Positions 34,223 to 43,046 of a stretch of 64,000 nucleotides of DNA are shown piece after piece (positions within the stretch are counted from its first letter, which is position 1; each line of letters starts with the position of its first letter). The translations under genes and the position numbers were made by a program. The notes beneath the pieces are model-generated. The model made no database searches, was not told the origin of the DNA, and worked only from the letters and a program-made list of their open reading frames with translations. The stretch is from Tidjanibacter sp. (GTDB lineage Bacteria > Bacteroidota > Bacteroidia > Bacteroidales > Rikenellaceae), in NCBI GenBank assembly GCA_017631375.1, contig JAGBTK010000009.1:1-64000 (forward strand). The letters are read 5' to 3'.

Positions 34223-34287
34223 GGGAGTTGAGGCCACCAAGCGAGAACCGCAAAAAAGAACGCAGAACATAATTAATACGCTATACT

Positions 34288-35373
34288 ATGAAGCATCTGA
34301 TTGATCCAACTGATTTGTCGGTACAAGAGACCGAAGAGATTGTTGATTTGGCTTTGCGAATTATTGCCGATCGTCCCGCTTACAGCGAGGTGTGCAAGGG
34401 CAAGAAGCTCGCTACACTTTTCTATGAGCCCAGCACTCGTACTCGTCTGAGTTTCACCTCGGCGATGATGGAGCTGGGTGGTAATGTGATTGGATTCTCC
34501 GACGCCAAGAACTCTTCGGTGAGCAAGGGCGAGACTGTTGCCGACACGGCGCGTGTTATCAGCTGCTTTGCCGACATTATCGCTATGCGTCACTTCGAGG
34601 AGGGCGCACCGCTGGTGGCTGCTCAGGTGGCAGGCATCCCCATCATCAATGCGGGTGATGGTAGCCACAGTCACCCCACGCAGACCCTCACCGACTTGCT
34701 CACCATCAAGCGTGAGAAGGGTCGTTTTGACAACCTTACCATCGGTTTCTGTGGCGACCTCCGTTTCGGTCGTACCGTACACTCGCTCATCAAGGCACTC
34801 TCGCGCTACCAGAACAACAAGGTGATCCTGATTGCGCCCGACGAGTTGCGTTTGCCGAGCTATATGAAACACGAGGTGTGCGACAAGTATGGCGTGGAGT
34901 ATCGCGAGGTGAGCAATATGGAGGAGGTGATGCCCGAGCTGGACATCCTCTATATGACTCGTGTGCAGAAGGAGCGTTTCCTTGATGAGGATGACTTTGA
35001 CCGTCTGAAAGACAGTTTCATCCTCGATCCCTCGAAGCTTGTTAATGCAAAAGAGGATATGATCATCCTTCACCCTCTGCCCCGCGTGAATGAGATCACC
35101 AAGGAGGTTGATGCCGACCCGAGAGCTGCCTACTTCCGTCAGGTGGAGAATGGCAAGTTTGTGCGTATGGCTCTCATCTGCAAACTCTTGGAGTGGGCAG
35201 ATGACGATAGCAAGACCAATCAGCTCGTTCCCGACGATGTGATTGTCAACCAGCATCGTTGTGCAAATAAGCGTTGTATCTCGGTGATGGAGAATGTCGA
35301 TTCGCTCTTCCGAAAGGCTGAGGGCGAGGATGGCGTTTATCGCTGCGTCTATTGCGAGTCGAAGGCGAAATAA
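34288..35373 (+). CDS. pyrB: Aspartate carbamoyltransferase with PyrI-like zinc domain fused at C terminus
   Basis: Makes carbamoyl-aspartate, the committed step of pyrimidine synthesis. 361 residues, ~50 longer than a plain PyrB. The catalytic chain (1 to ~310) is intact: YEPSTRTR (46-53) binds carbamoyl phosphate, then [24 protein letters not shown] and [10 protein letters not shown]. The tail (323-361) has [19 protein letters not shown] and RCVYCESK: Cys325, 330, 353 and 356, spacing C-x4-C-x22-C-x2-C, close to the zinc domain of E. coli PyrI (C-x4-C-x23-C-x2-C). The allosteric nucleotide-binding domain of PyrI is absent, and no separate pyrI is nearby. Probably insensitive to PyrI-type CTP control. 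Confidence 0.96.
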   Translation: MKHLIDPTDLSVQETEEIVDLALRIIADRPAYSEVCKGKKLATLFYEPSTRTRLSFTSAMMELGGNVIGFSDAKNSSVSKGETVADTARVISCFADIIAMRHFEEGAPLVAAQVAGIPIINAGDGSHSHPTQTLTDLLTIKREKGRFDNLTIGFCGDLRFGRTVHSLIKALSRYQNNKVILIAPDELRLPSYMKHEVCDKYGVEYREVSNMEEVMPELDILYMTRVQKERFLDEDDFDRLKDSFILDPSKLVNAKEDMIILHPLPRVNEITKEVDADPRAAYFRQVENGKFVRMALICKLLEWADDDSKTNQLVPDDVIVNQHRCANKRCISVMENVDSLFRKAEGEDGVYRCVYCESKAK

Positions 35374-35447
35374 CCCTTCGCGCAAAAGTGTTAGTAAACA
35401 GTTGATAAAAGTATTTTAAAAAATTTTAAAATACCGCAAAAATTCGC

Positions 35448-35455
35448 TATTTTCG
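35448..35455 (+). promoter_or_regulatory. Probable -7 box TATTTTCG of the pyrB-purE RNA
   Basis: A one-mismatch match to TAnnTTTG at the right distance before the structured RNA candidate. Confidence 0.4.
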
Positions 35456-35461
35456 CGGTGT

Positions 35462-35636
35462 AAATTAGGACTACCAACCCAGACAATATGGTGCTGTATC
35501 TGAAATCCAAGTTATCTGCTTTGCCGAGCGATATAAGTTGCGCGGGCAGAGATGGTGGATGCCTCCCGACGGGGTCTCTGCAAGTGGATTGTACCCAGCT
35601 GGCAGCGCGTAGTGGGGGAATAGTATAACAATAAAT
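35462..35636 (+). ncRNA. Structured RNA candidate, 6S-like
   Basis: A non-coding stretch between pyrB and purE that folds into one long interrupted hairpin: GTGCTG (35491-35496) with CAGCGC (35603-35608), AATCCA (35504-35509) with TGGATT (35585-35590), and GCAGAGA (35546-35552) with TCTCTGC (35575-35581). A large unpaired 5' bubble (~35510-35545) contains CCGAGCGATAT. A promoter-like box precedes it and a terminator follows. The overall shape (rod with an asymmetric central bubble, ~180-220 nt, next to a purine gene) suggests 6S RNA, the RNA polymerase regulator. SRP RNA is excluded because its conserved tetraloop region is missing. The ends are approximate. Confidence 0.5.
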
Positions 35637-35680
35637 AACGGCCGCAGTAACAAAATGAGAGTTACGGCGGCTGTTTGTTT
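35637..35680 (+). terminator. Terminator between 6S-like RNA and purE
   Basis: The imperfect 14-bp stem ACGGCCGCAGTAAC/GTTACGGCGGCTGT is followed by TTGTTT. It lies 37 bp before purE, so purE needs readthrough or a promoter that I cannot place. Confidence 0.65.
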
Positions 35681-35716
35681 ATGATTTTTAAGTATTTAAG
35701 CAAAATATAGAGAATT

Positions 35717-36190
35717 ATGAAAGTAGGTATTGTGATGGGCTCCAAGAGTGACTTGGATGTTATGATGCCCGCCGCCGATACTCTTGAGAGTTTTGGCGTT
35801 GAGGTTGAGGTGCGAGTTATCAGTGCGCACCGCACACCCGATTTGGCTGCCGAGTGGGCAGGTACAGCACGCGAGCGTGGCCTTGAGGTGATTATCGCAG
35901 GTGCAGGCGGCGCAGCGCACCTTGCAGGTGTGATGGCGGCTATGACTCCTCTGCCCGTGATTGGCATTCCCGTAAAGTCGCGCAGCCTCGAAGGTCTGGA
36001 TTCGCTCCTCTCGATGGTGCAGATGCCCTCGGGTATTCCCGTGGCTTGTGTGGCTATCAATGGTGCGAAGAATGCTGCTCTGCTGGCAGTGCAGATGTTG
36101 GCCCTCAAATACCCCGAGCTGGCTGAGAAGTTTGACGCTTTCCGTGCAAAGCAGACAGCCGATGTTGAAGCAATAACCGTGATAAAGTAA
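35717..36190 (+). CDS. purE: N5-carboxyaminoimidazole ribonucleotide mutase
   Basis: Moves the carboxyl group of N5-CAIR to give CAIR. 157 residues, class I Pur[15 protein letters not shown] at the N terminus, the catalytic VISAHRTPD, and [24 protein letters not shown]. Class I enzymes need PurK to make N5-CAIR, and no purK is in this window, so it must be elsewhere. It is the first gene of the purine run and is 6 bp before purL. Confidence 0.96.
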   Translation: MKVGIVMGSKSDLDVMMPAADTLESFGVEVEVRVISAHRTPDLAAEWAGTARERGLEVIIAGAGGAAHLAGVMAAMTPLPVIGIPVKSRSLEGLDSLLSMVQMPSGIPVACVAINGAKNAALLAVQMLALKYPELAEKFDAFRAKQTADVEAITVIK

Positions 36191-36196
36191 GATAAA

Positions 36197-39100
36197 ATGA
36201 GCCAAAATCATAAACCCAGAAGGGTATTTGTAGAGAAACGAGAGATGTTCCGCGTGGAGGCCGAGAGTCTGCGTGCGGAGTTCAATGCTAATCTGTCGCT
36301 CGACATCAAGTCGTTGCGTCTGCTCTGCGTCTATGACCTCTTCGGCTTCTCCGACGAGTTGTTGGAGCGTTGCCGCTACCGCGTATTCGGCGAGGTGGTG
36401 ACCGACCGCGTGACTGATGAGATGCCTGAGGCGGAGGGTGCGGTGCTGGCTGTGGAGTATCTCCCCGGTCAGTTCGACCAGCGTGCCGCTTCGGCTGTTG
36501 ACTGTGTTCATCTGATTGAGCCTGCGGCAGAGATTGCTATCAAGAGCAGCCGTCTGCTGATGTTCGACTCGGGCGTGTCGGCAGAGGATATGGAGCGCAT
36601 CCGCCACTACTACATCAACGCTGTGGAGTCGCGTGAGAAGGATCTCTCGCGTCTTGACAATAGCGAGAGTGCAGAGAAGAAGCCCGTTCCCGTATTGGAG
36701 GGCTTTACCCAGATGGAGAGCGAGGAGGAGCTGGCTGCTTTTTGTGCCGAGTGGGGTCTGGCAATGAACACCGACGACCTGCGTACTGTTGTGGAGTACT
36801 TCCGCAATGAGGGCCGTCAGCCCAACCAGACCGAGTTGCGCATCCTCGACACCTATTGGAGCGACCACTGCCGTCACACCACCTTTACCACCCACATCAC
36901 CGATATCGAGATCGAGCCCTCGGCAATGAGTGACTCGCTGGCTGAGGCTGTGGCTCTGTGGAAGGAGTTGCGCGCAAAGCTCGGTCGTACCGAGAAGCCC
37001 TTCTGTCTGATGGATTTGGCAACTATTGGTGCGCGCTACCTCTCTTCGATTGGTGCGCTCGACGATCAGGAGCAGAGCGAGGAGAACAACGCTTGCAGCA
37101 TCTTCATCGATGTTGATGTTGATGGCGAGATTGAGCGTTACCTCTTGCAGTTCAAGAATGAGACACACAACCACCCCACCGAGATTGAGCCCTTTGGTGG
37201 TGCTTCGACCTGTCTGGGTGGTGCAATCCGTGACCCGCTGTCGGGACGTAGCTATGTCTACCAGGCGATGCGTGTGACGGGTGCAGGTAACATATATGCC
37301 ACCGTTGCCGAGACTCTGAAGGGTAAGTTGCCCCAGAGGGTTATCTCGCTCAAAGCGGCGGCAGGCTACTCTTCGTATGGCAACCAGATGGGTCTGGCTA
37401 CTACCTGCGTGAGAGAGATCTTCCACCCCGGCTATACCGCCAAGCGTATGGAGGTAGGTGCAGTTGTGGGTGCAGTTAAGGCGGACAGTGTTCGTCGTGA
37501 GTCCCCCGCAGCGGGCGATGTTGTGCTGATGCTCGGTGGCCGTACTGGTCGTGACGGCATCGGTGGTGCAACAGGCTCGTCGAAGGAGCACAACACCAAG
37601 TCGCTCGAGGAGTGCGGCAGTGAGGTGCAGAAGGGTAATGCTCCCGAGGAGCGTAAGTTGCAGCGTCTGTTCCGCAGAGCAGAGGTTACCCGCCTGATCA
37701 AGAAGTCGAACGACTTTGGCGCAGGTGGTGTGAGCGTTGCCATTGGTGAGTTGGCAGATGGTCTGGATATCTTCCTCGACCGTGTGCCGACCAAGTATAG
37801 CGGTCTGAACTCCACCGAGCTTGCTATCAGCGAGTCGCAGGAGCGTATGTCGGTGGTTATCGAGCCTAAGGATGAGGCCGAGTTCCGTCGCTACTGTGCT
37901 GAGGAGAACATTGAGGTAACCCATGTTGCCAATGTGACCGATACAGCCCGTATGAGAATGTTCTACGGCGAGGAGAAGGTTGTGGACCTCTCCCGCGAGT
38001 TTATAGATTCGGCAGGTGCTATCCACCGCGCGGCAATCACCATTGCTGCCGAGGATGTGGTTGGTATGCCTGCACGCGAGGTCGATGGCGAGGATGCCAA
38101 GGAGCGTTTCCTTGTCAATCTGACTGACGACAATGTTGTTTGCCAGAAGGGTCTGGTGGAGATGTTCGACTCGACTGTGGGTCGCTCGACAGTCTTGATG
38201 CCTTATGGTGGTGCTACTCAGCAGACTGAGGCTCAAGTGTCGATGCAGAAGATCCCCGTGGGCGATGCTGTGACCAACACCGCAAGTGTGATGACCTTCG
38301 GCTACAACCCCGATGTGGCAGAGTCGAGCCCCTACCATAGTGCAGCCTACGCTGTTGTCGAGGCTGTGGCTAAGGCTGTGGCTGCCGGTGCTCCCTGGCG
38401 CGGTATGCGCTTCTCGTATCAGGAGTATTTCGAGAAGATGTCTTCGCGCAAGGCTTGGGGTAAACCCCTCTCGGCACTGCTCGGCGCACTGCGTATGCAG
38501 GTAGAGTTGAATCTGCCCTCGATTGGTGGTAAGGATTCGATGAGTGGTACCTTCGGTGATATGAGCGTACCCCCGACCCTTATCGCATTTGGCGTGACCA
38601 CTGTTGACGCCCGCAAGGCACTCAGCCCCGAGTTCAAGGGTGCAGGCCACCCCGTATATCTCGTTCGTCACACCCCCAAGGCTGACGGTATGCCCGACAC
38701 CGAGCAACTCGCTCGTCTGTGGGACGCTGTTGGCAGTGAGGTAGAGCGTGGCTCGCTCCTGGCAGGCTGGGCGGTTACCTTTGGTGGCGTGGCTGAGGGT
38801 CTGGCTAAGATGACCTTCGGTAACCGTGTGGGTGTTGAGGTTAATATGCCCGAGGCTGAACTCTACGACTACGCTTACGGCTCGATTCTGGTTGAGACCG
38901 ATGGCCGTGAGTTGAACTTTGAGGGTGCAGAGCTTATCGGTAAGACTATTGACGAGCCCGTAATTAAGATTAACGGCACTGAGATTTCGATTGCTGAGGC
39001 TGTTGAGGCCAACTGCGAGCGATTCACCTCGGTCTATCCCTCGGAGGCAGTGCCCTATATGAAGGAGGTTGATTGCTGCGAGGCTCCTTTCCGCTCGGAG

Positions 39101-39931
39101 TACCGTCCATATAGCGGTGAGGCGAAGGAGAGCCCCGTTGTCTATCTCCCCGTATTCCCCGGTACAAACTGCGACTACGATACCGCCAAGGCATTTGTTC
39201 AGGCAGGTGCGCAGACCACCACTTCGGTACTCTGCAATCTGACAGCTGACGATGTGAACAACTCGATTGCGCTGATGTGTCAGAAGATTGATGAGGCCGA
39301 TATCGTGGTGTTCAGCGGTGGTTTCTCGGCAGGTGACGAGCCTGACGGTAGCGGTAAGTTTATCGCTGCGGTGCTCTGCAACGCCGATGTTAAGGCTGCT
39401 ATGGAGCGTCTGTTGCAGCGTGACGGTCTGGTGCTCGGTATCTGCAATGGTTTCCAGGCACTTATCAAGTCGGGTCTGCTGCCTTTCGGTAAGATTGGCG
39501 AGCTGACCACCGAGTCGCCCACTCTGTTCCGCAACGATATCAACCGTCACATCTCGCAGATTGTGACTACCCGTGTTGCTTCGGCAGCTTCGCCCTGGTT
39601 AGCGGGCTTCACCGAGGGCGAGTTGCACTCGATTGCTGTGAGCCACGGTGAGGGTAAGTTTGTTGTGGGCAAGGAGCTGGCTGAGCAGTTGTTCCGCGAT
39701 GGTCAGGTGGCATTCCGCTATGCCGATGCAGAGGGTCAGCCCACTATGGCATCGCCCCAGAACCCCAATGGCTCCTACTATGCTATTGAGGGTATCTGCT
39801 CGCCCGATGGCCGAATCCTCGGCAAGATGGGTCACACCGAGCGTTGGGAGGATAACCTCTTCAAGAATATCAGCGGTAACAAGAGCCAGCGACTCTTTGA
39901 GAATGCTGTCAACTATTTCCGCAAAAAATAA
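36197..39931 (+). CDS. purL: Phosphoribosylformylglycinamidine synthase (single-chain)
   Basis: Converts FGAR to FGAM with ATP and glutamine. 1244 residues, the large fused form (as in E. coli), so no purS or purQ is needed. The N-terminal domain is followed by the FGAM synthetase core (SDHCRHTTF, FKNETHNHPTEIEPFGGASTC, GGRTGRDGIGGATGSS) and a C-terminal class I glutaminase with nucleophile Cys in LGICNGFQALIKSG and His in MGHTERWEDN. It starts 6 bp after purE. Confidence 0.97.
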   Translation: MSQNHKPRRVFVEKREMFRVEAESLRAEFNANLSLDIKSLRLLCVYDLFGFSDELLERCRYRVFGEVVTDRVTDEMPEAEGAVLAVEYLPGQFDQRAASAVDCVHLIEPAAEIAIKSSRLLMFDSGVSAEDMERIRHYYINAVESREKDLSRLDNSESAEKKPVPVLEGFTQMESEEELAAFCAEWGLAMNTDDLRTVVEYFRNEGRQPNQTELRILDTYWSDHCRHTTFTTHITDIEIEPSAMSDSLAEAVALWKELRAKLGRTEKPFCLMDLATIGARYLSSIGALDDQEQSEENNACSIFIDVDVDGEIERYLLQFKNETHNHPTEIEPFGGASTCLGGAIRDPLSGRSYVYQAMRVTGAGNIYATVAETLKGKLPQRVISLKAAAGYSSYGNQMGLATTCVREIFHPGYTAKRMEVGAVVGAVKADSVRRESPAAGDVVLMLGGRTGRDGIGGATGSSKEHNTKSLEECGSEVQKGNAPEERKLQRLFRRAEVTRLIKKSNDFGAGGVSVAIGELADGLDIFLDRVPTKYSGLNSTELAISESQERMSVVIEPKDEAEFRRYCAEENIEVTHVANVTDTARMRMFYGEEKVVDLSREFIDSAGAIHRAAITIAAEDVVGMPAREVDGEDAKERFLVNLTDDNVVCQKGLVEMFDSTVGRSTVLMPYGGATQQTEAQVSMQKIPVGDAVTNTASVMTFGYNPDVAESSPYHSAAYAVVEAVAKAVAAGAPWRGMRFSYQEYFEKMSSRKAWGKPLSALLGALRMQVELNLPSIGGKDSMSGTFGDMSVPPTLIAFGVTTVDARKALSPEFKGAGHPVYLVRHTPKADGMPDTEQLARLWDAVGSEVERGSLLAGWAVTFGGVAEGLAKMTFGNRVGVEVNMPEAELYDYAYGSILVETDGRELNFEGAELIGKTIDEPVIKINGTEISIAEAVEANCERFTSVYPSEAVPYMKEVDCCEAPFRSEYRPYSGEAKESPVVYLPVFPGTNCDYDTAKAFVQAGAQTTTSVLCNLTADDVNNSIALMCQKIDEADIVVFSGGFSAGDEPDGSGKFIAAVLCNADVKAAMERLLQRDGLVLGICNGFQALIKSGLLPFGKIGELTTESPTLFRNDINRHISQIVTTRVASAASPWLAGFTEGELHSIAVSHGEGKFVVGKELAEQLFRDGQVAFRYADAEGQPTMASPQNPNGSYYAIEGICSPDGRILGKMGHTERWEDNLFKNISGNKSQRLFENAVNYFRKK

Positions 39932-39963
39932 AACAGGATTATTAGGTTAGCACATACTGATAT

Positions 39964-41382
39964 ATGTTTGATGACAAAATGAATAAAGGAATCCATGAGG
40001 AGTGTGGTGTTTTCGGTGTCTTTGGCGTAAAGAATGCCGCAAACCTCACCTATTATGGTTTGCACAATCTCCAACACCGTGGTCAGGAGGGTTGCGGTAT
40101 TGTAAGTGCTGTCGATGGTAAACTCTCGCGCGTGAGAGGTGGCGGATTGGTTACCGAGGTATTCAATCAGGCTAAGCTCGATAAGTTGGCTGGCTCGATG
40201 GCTATCGGCCATGTTCGCTATTCGAGTGCGGGTAATGGTGGCGAGGAGAATATCCAGCCCCTGCTCTTCCACCACTCGACAGGCGACTTCGCTATGGCAC
40301 ACAATGGTAATATTGTGAATGCCACCGCATTGCGTTTGGCTTTGGAGGCTCGTGGCAGCCTCTTCCAGACCTCGTCGGATACGGAGGTGCTGGCTCACCT
40401 CATCAAGAAGGATGGTGCCGATGAGCATCGTATCTTCCCTCTGCTGAGTGCGCTCGACAAGCTCGACGGTGCGTTTGCAATTCTGATTATGACCCCCAAG
40501 CGTATCTACGCCTGCCGCGATAAGTACGGTATGCGTCCTTTGTCGCTCGGTCGTATGAAGAACAACCCCGAGGCCTATGTTGTGGCAAGCGAGACCTGCG
40601 CATTTGATGCTGTGGGTGCCGAGTATCTGCGCGATGTGGAGCCGGGCGAGGTGGTGACTATCGACCACCACGGCTTGCGCAGCAATTTCTACACCGAGAA
40701 GTGTCAGAGGAAGATGTGTGCTATGGAGTTTATCTACTTTGCCCGCCCCGATAGCGATATCGAGGGTTGCAATGTACACGCCTACCGTAAGGAGTCGGGT
40801 CGTCTGCTCTGGAAGGAGTCGCCTGCCGATGCCGATCTGGTTGTCGGTGTGCCCGATTCGAGCCTCAGTGCCGCTATCGGTTACAGCGAGGCGAGCGGTC
40901 TGCCCTACGAGATGGGTATGATTAAGAGCAAGTATGTGGCTCGTACCTTTATTCAGCCCTCGCAGGAGTTGCGAGAGAAGGGTGTCAAGATGAAACTCTC
41001 GGTCGTTCACTCGATTGTTAAGGATAAGCGAGTGGTGCTGGTCGATGACTCGATTGTGCGTGGCACTACCTCCCGCAATCTTGTGCAGATGTTGCGCGAT
41101 GCGGGCGCTAAGGAGGTGCATATGCGTATTGCGAGTCCTCCCTACTGCCACCCCTGCTACTATGGTGTCGATACGGGTACCTATGAGGAGTTGGTGGCAT
41201 CGACCAAGTCGGTGGAGGAGATTCGTGAGATGATTGGTGCCGACTCGTTGGCGTATCTCTCGGCTGAGTCGCTTTTGGCGGCAGGTCATCGCTCCGATTT
41301 GTGTGCTGCCTGCTTCACGGGTAAGTACCCCACCGATCTCTACAAGGATGTAGATGGCAAGAGCACCGAAAAAGTTGAGTAA
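39964..41382 (+). CDS. purF: Amidophosphoribosyltransferase
   Basis: Commits PRPP to purine synthesis, forming phosphoribosylamine with glutamine. 472 residues, Bacillus-type: the N-terminal nucleophile Cys14 in HEECGVFGVFG must be exposed by removal of a ~13-residue propeptide. The PRPP loop is VVLVDDSIVRGTTS. Cysteines in RKMCAMEF, SPPYCHPCYYG and SDLCAACFTGKYP match the ligands of the 4Fe-4S cluster of the B. subtilis enzyme, which is oxygen-sensitive and suits an anaerobe. A second in-frame ATG at 39979 would give a shorter propeptide. It is 32 bp after purL. Confidence 0.97.
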   Translation: MFDDKMNKGIHEECGVFGVFGVKNAANLTYYGLHNLQHRGQEGCGIVSAVDGKLSRVRGGGLVTEVFNQAKLDKLAGSMAIGHVRYSSAGNGGEENIQPLLFHHSTGDFAMAHNGNIVNATALRLALEARGSLFQTSSDTEVLAHLIKKDGADEHRIFPLLSALDKLDGAFAILIMTPKRIYACRDKYGMRPLSLGRMKNNPEAYVVASETCAFDAVGAEYLRDVEPGEVVTIDHHGLRSNFYTEKCQRKMCAMEFIYFARPDSDIEGCNVHAYRKESGRLLWKESPADADLVVGVPDSSLSAAIGYSEASGLPYEMGMIKSKYVARTFIQPSQELREKGVKMKLSVVHSIVKDKRVVLVDDSIVRGTTSRNLVQMLRDAGAKEVHMRIASPPYCHPCYYGVDTGTYEELVASTKSVEEIREMIGADSLAYLSAESLLAAGHRSDLCAACFTGKYPTDLYKDVDGKSTEKVE

Positions 41383-41406
41383 AAATAAATAAAAAATAAA
41401 ATAGTT

Positions 41407-42432
41407 ATGGCAAAGTCTTATGAAGCGGCAGGAGTAAACCTCGAAGCCGGTTATGAAGTAGTTAAACGAATCAAGAAACATGTTGCCTCAACTGCTCGTG
41501 CGGGCGTTATGGGTAACATTGGCGCATTTGGTGGTATGTTCGACCTCGCCTCGCTGGGCTACAAGGAGCCTATCCTGGTGAGCGGCACCGATGGCGTGGG
41601 TACTAAACTCAAAATCGCTTTCGAGATGGACAAACACGACACTGTGGGTGTTGATGCAGTGGCAATGTGTGTGAACGATGTGTTGGCACAGGGTGCAGAG
41701 CCTCTCTTCTTCCTCGACTATGTGGCTGTTGGTCACAACGAGCCTTACAAGGTGGAGGCTATCGTTAGCGGTGTTGCCGAGGGTTGCCGTCAGGCAGGCT
41801 GTGCGCTGATTGGTGGCGAGACTGCCGAGATGCCCGGTATGTATGAGGGTGGCGAGTACGATATTGCAGGCTTCACCTGTGGTGTTGTTGAGCGCAGCAA
41901 ACTCATCGACGGCACTAAGGTAGCGGTTGGCGATGTCTTGGTTGGTATCGCTTCGAGTGGTGTTCACTCCAACGGCTTCAGCCTTGTGCGCAAGGTGGTT
42001 GCCGACGGTGGTCTGGACTTGCATCAGGCATATCCCGAGACCGGCGAGAAGCCTCTGGGCGAGGTGTTGCTCACCCCTACCCGCATCTATGTTCGTCAGG
42101 TGTTGCAGGTGATTGCCGAGTGTGATGTTCACGGTATCAGCCACATCACCGGTGGTGGTTTCGACGAGAATATCCCCCGCATCCTCCTCGATGGTCAGGG
42201 TGTTGAGGTTACCGAGGGCAGCTGGGAGATTCTTCCCGTCTTCCGCCTCTTGGAGCGCGTAGGTGGTCTGCCTCACCGCGAGATGTTCAACATCTTCAAT
42301 ATGGGTATCGGTATGGTGATTGCCCTTCCCGAGAGCGATGCTCAGAAGGCTATCGAGTTGCTCACCGCAGCAGGCGAGAAGGCTTCGGTAATCGGTAAGG
42401 TTGTCGAGGGCGAAGGCGTAACCATTAAGTAG
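41407..42432 (+). CDS. purM: Phosphoribosylformylglycinamidine cyclo-ligase (AIR synthetase)
   Basis: Closes the imidazole ring (FGAM to AIR). 341 residues of the PurM/PurL ATP-binding superfamily. Motifs are [56 protein letters not shown] and [13 protein letters not shown]. It is 24 bp after purF and 23 bp before purN. Confidence 0.97.
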   Translation: MAKSYEAAGVNLEAGYEVVKRIKKHVASTARAGVMGNIGAFGGMFDLASLGYKEPILVSGTDGVGTKLKIAFEMDKHDTVGVDAVAMCVNDVLAQGAEPLFFLDYVAVGHNEPYKVEAIVSGVAEGCRQAGCALIGGETAEMPGMYEGGEYDIAGFTCGVVERSKLIDGTKVAVGDVLVGIASSGVHSNGFSLVRKVVADGGLDLHQAYPETGEKPLGEVLLTPTRIYVRQVLQVIAECDVHGISHITGGGFDENIPRILLDGQGVEVTEGSWEILPVFRLLERVGGLPHREMFNIFNMGIGMVIALPESDAQKAIELLTAAGEKASVIGKVVEGEGVTIK

Positions 42433-42455
42433 GCCATACCTATTATATATAATAG

Positions 42456-43028
42456 ATGCAACGACGAATTGCGATATTTGCCAGCGGCGAGGGCAGTAAC
42501 TTCGAGGCTATCGTGCGTGCCTGCCAGCAGGGGCGTATTGATGCCGAGTGTGTGCTCTTGGTCTGCGACAAGCCCGGAGCGAAGGTTGTCGAGCGTGCTG
42601 AGCGATTGGGGGTGGAGAGTTTCGTATTCTCTGCGCGCGACTTCGAGAGCAAGGCGGCTTACGAGGCAGAGATTGTCCGCAGGCTCGATGAGGCACAGGT
42701 GGAACTTGTCTGCCTGGCGGGCTATATGCGCATCGTGGGTGAGGTGTTGCTCGGCTCATACGAGGGTCGCATCATCAATATCCACCCCTCACTGCTCCCC
42801 TCGTTCAGAGGTGCGCGCGCTCTCGAACAGGCGTTTGAGGCGGGCGTGAAGGTCTTTGGCGTGACCATCCACTATGTGGATAGTTCGCTCGACGGTGGTG
42901 CAATCATCGACCAGAGGGCGTTCCACAGCGAGGGCGAGAGTATCGAGAGGGTGGAGGAGCGAATCCACGAGATTGAGCATCTGCTCTATCCCGAGGTCGT
43001 TGGTAAATTACTAAACTGCAAACAATAA
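42456..43028 (+). CDS. purN: Phosphoribosylglycinamide formyltransferase
   Basis: Transfers a formyl group from 10-formyl-THF to GAR. 190 residues. The catalytic Asn-His-Asp set is visible in INIHPSLLPSFRGARALEQA and GVTIHYVDSSLDGGAIIDQ. The N terminus RIAIFASGEGSNFEAI binds the phosphate. The folate-dependent enzyme explains why folD is in the same cluster. Confidence 0.97.
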   Translation: MQRRIAIFASGEGSNFEAIVRACQQGRIDAECVLLVCDKPGAKVVERAERLGVESFVFSARDFESKAAYEAEIVRRLDEAQVELVCLAGYMRIVGEVLLGSYEGRIINIHPSLLPSFRGARALEQAFEAGVKVFGVTIHYVDSSLDGGAIIDQRAFHSEGESIERVEERIHEIEHLLYPEVVGKLLNCKQ

Positions 43029-43046
43029 TAAAACAGAGATATAGAG

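Noticed and set aside
35462..35636. SRP RNA or tmRNA between pyrB and purE
   Set aside because: The conserved SRP GGUC-loop/GGAA region and any tRNA-like end are absent; the shape fits 6S better.
35374..35716. Purine riboswitch upstream of purE
   Set aside because: The three-way junction with the conserved TATA and loop-loop motifs is not seen.
35696..39550. A 1284-codon open frame on the minus strand opposite purL, and similar long antisense frames opposite the EF-G2-like gene, purF and purH
   Set aside because: The plus-strand genes have full family motifs. The antisense translations are Leu/His/Thr-rich shadows caused by codon bias.
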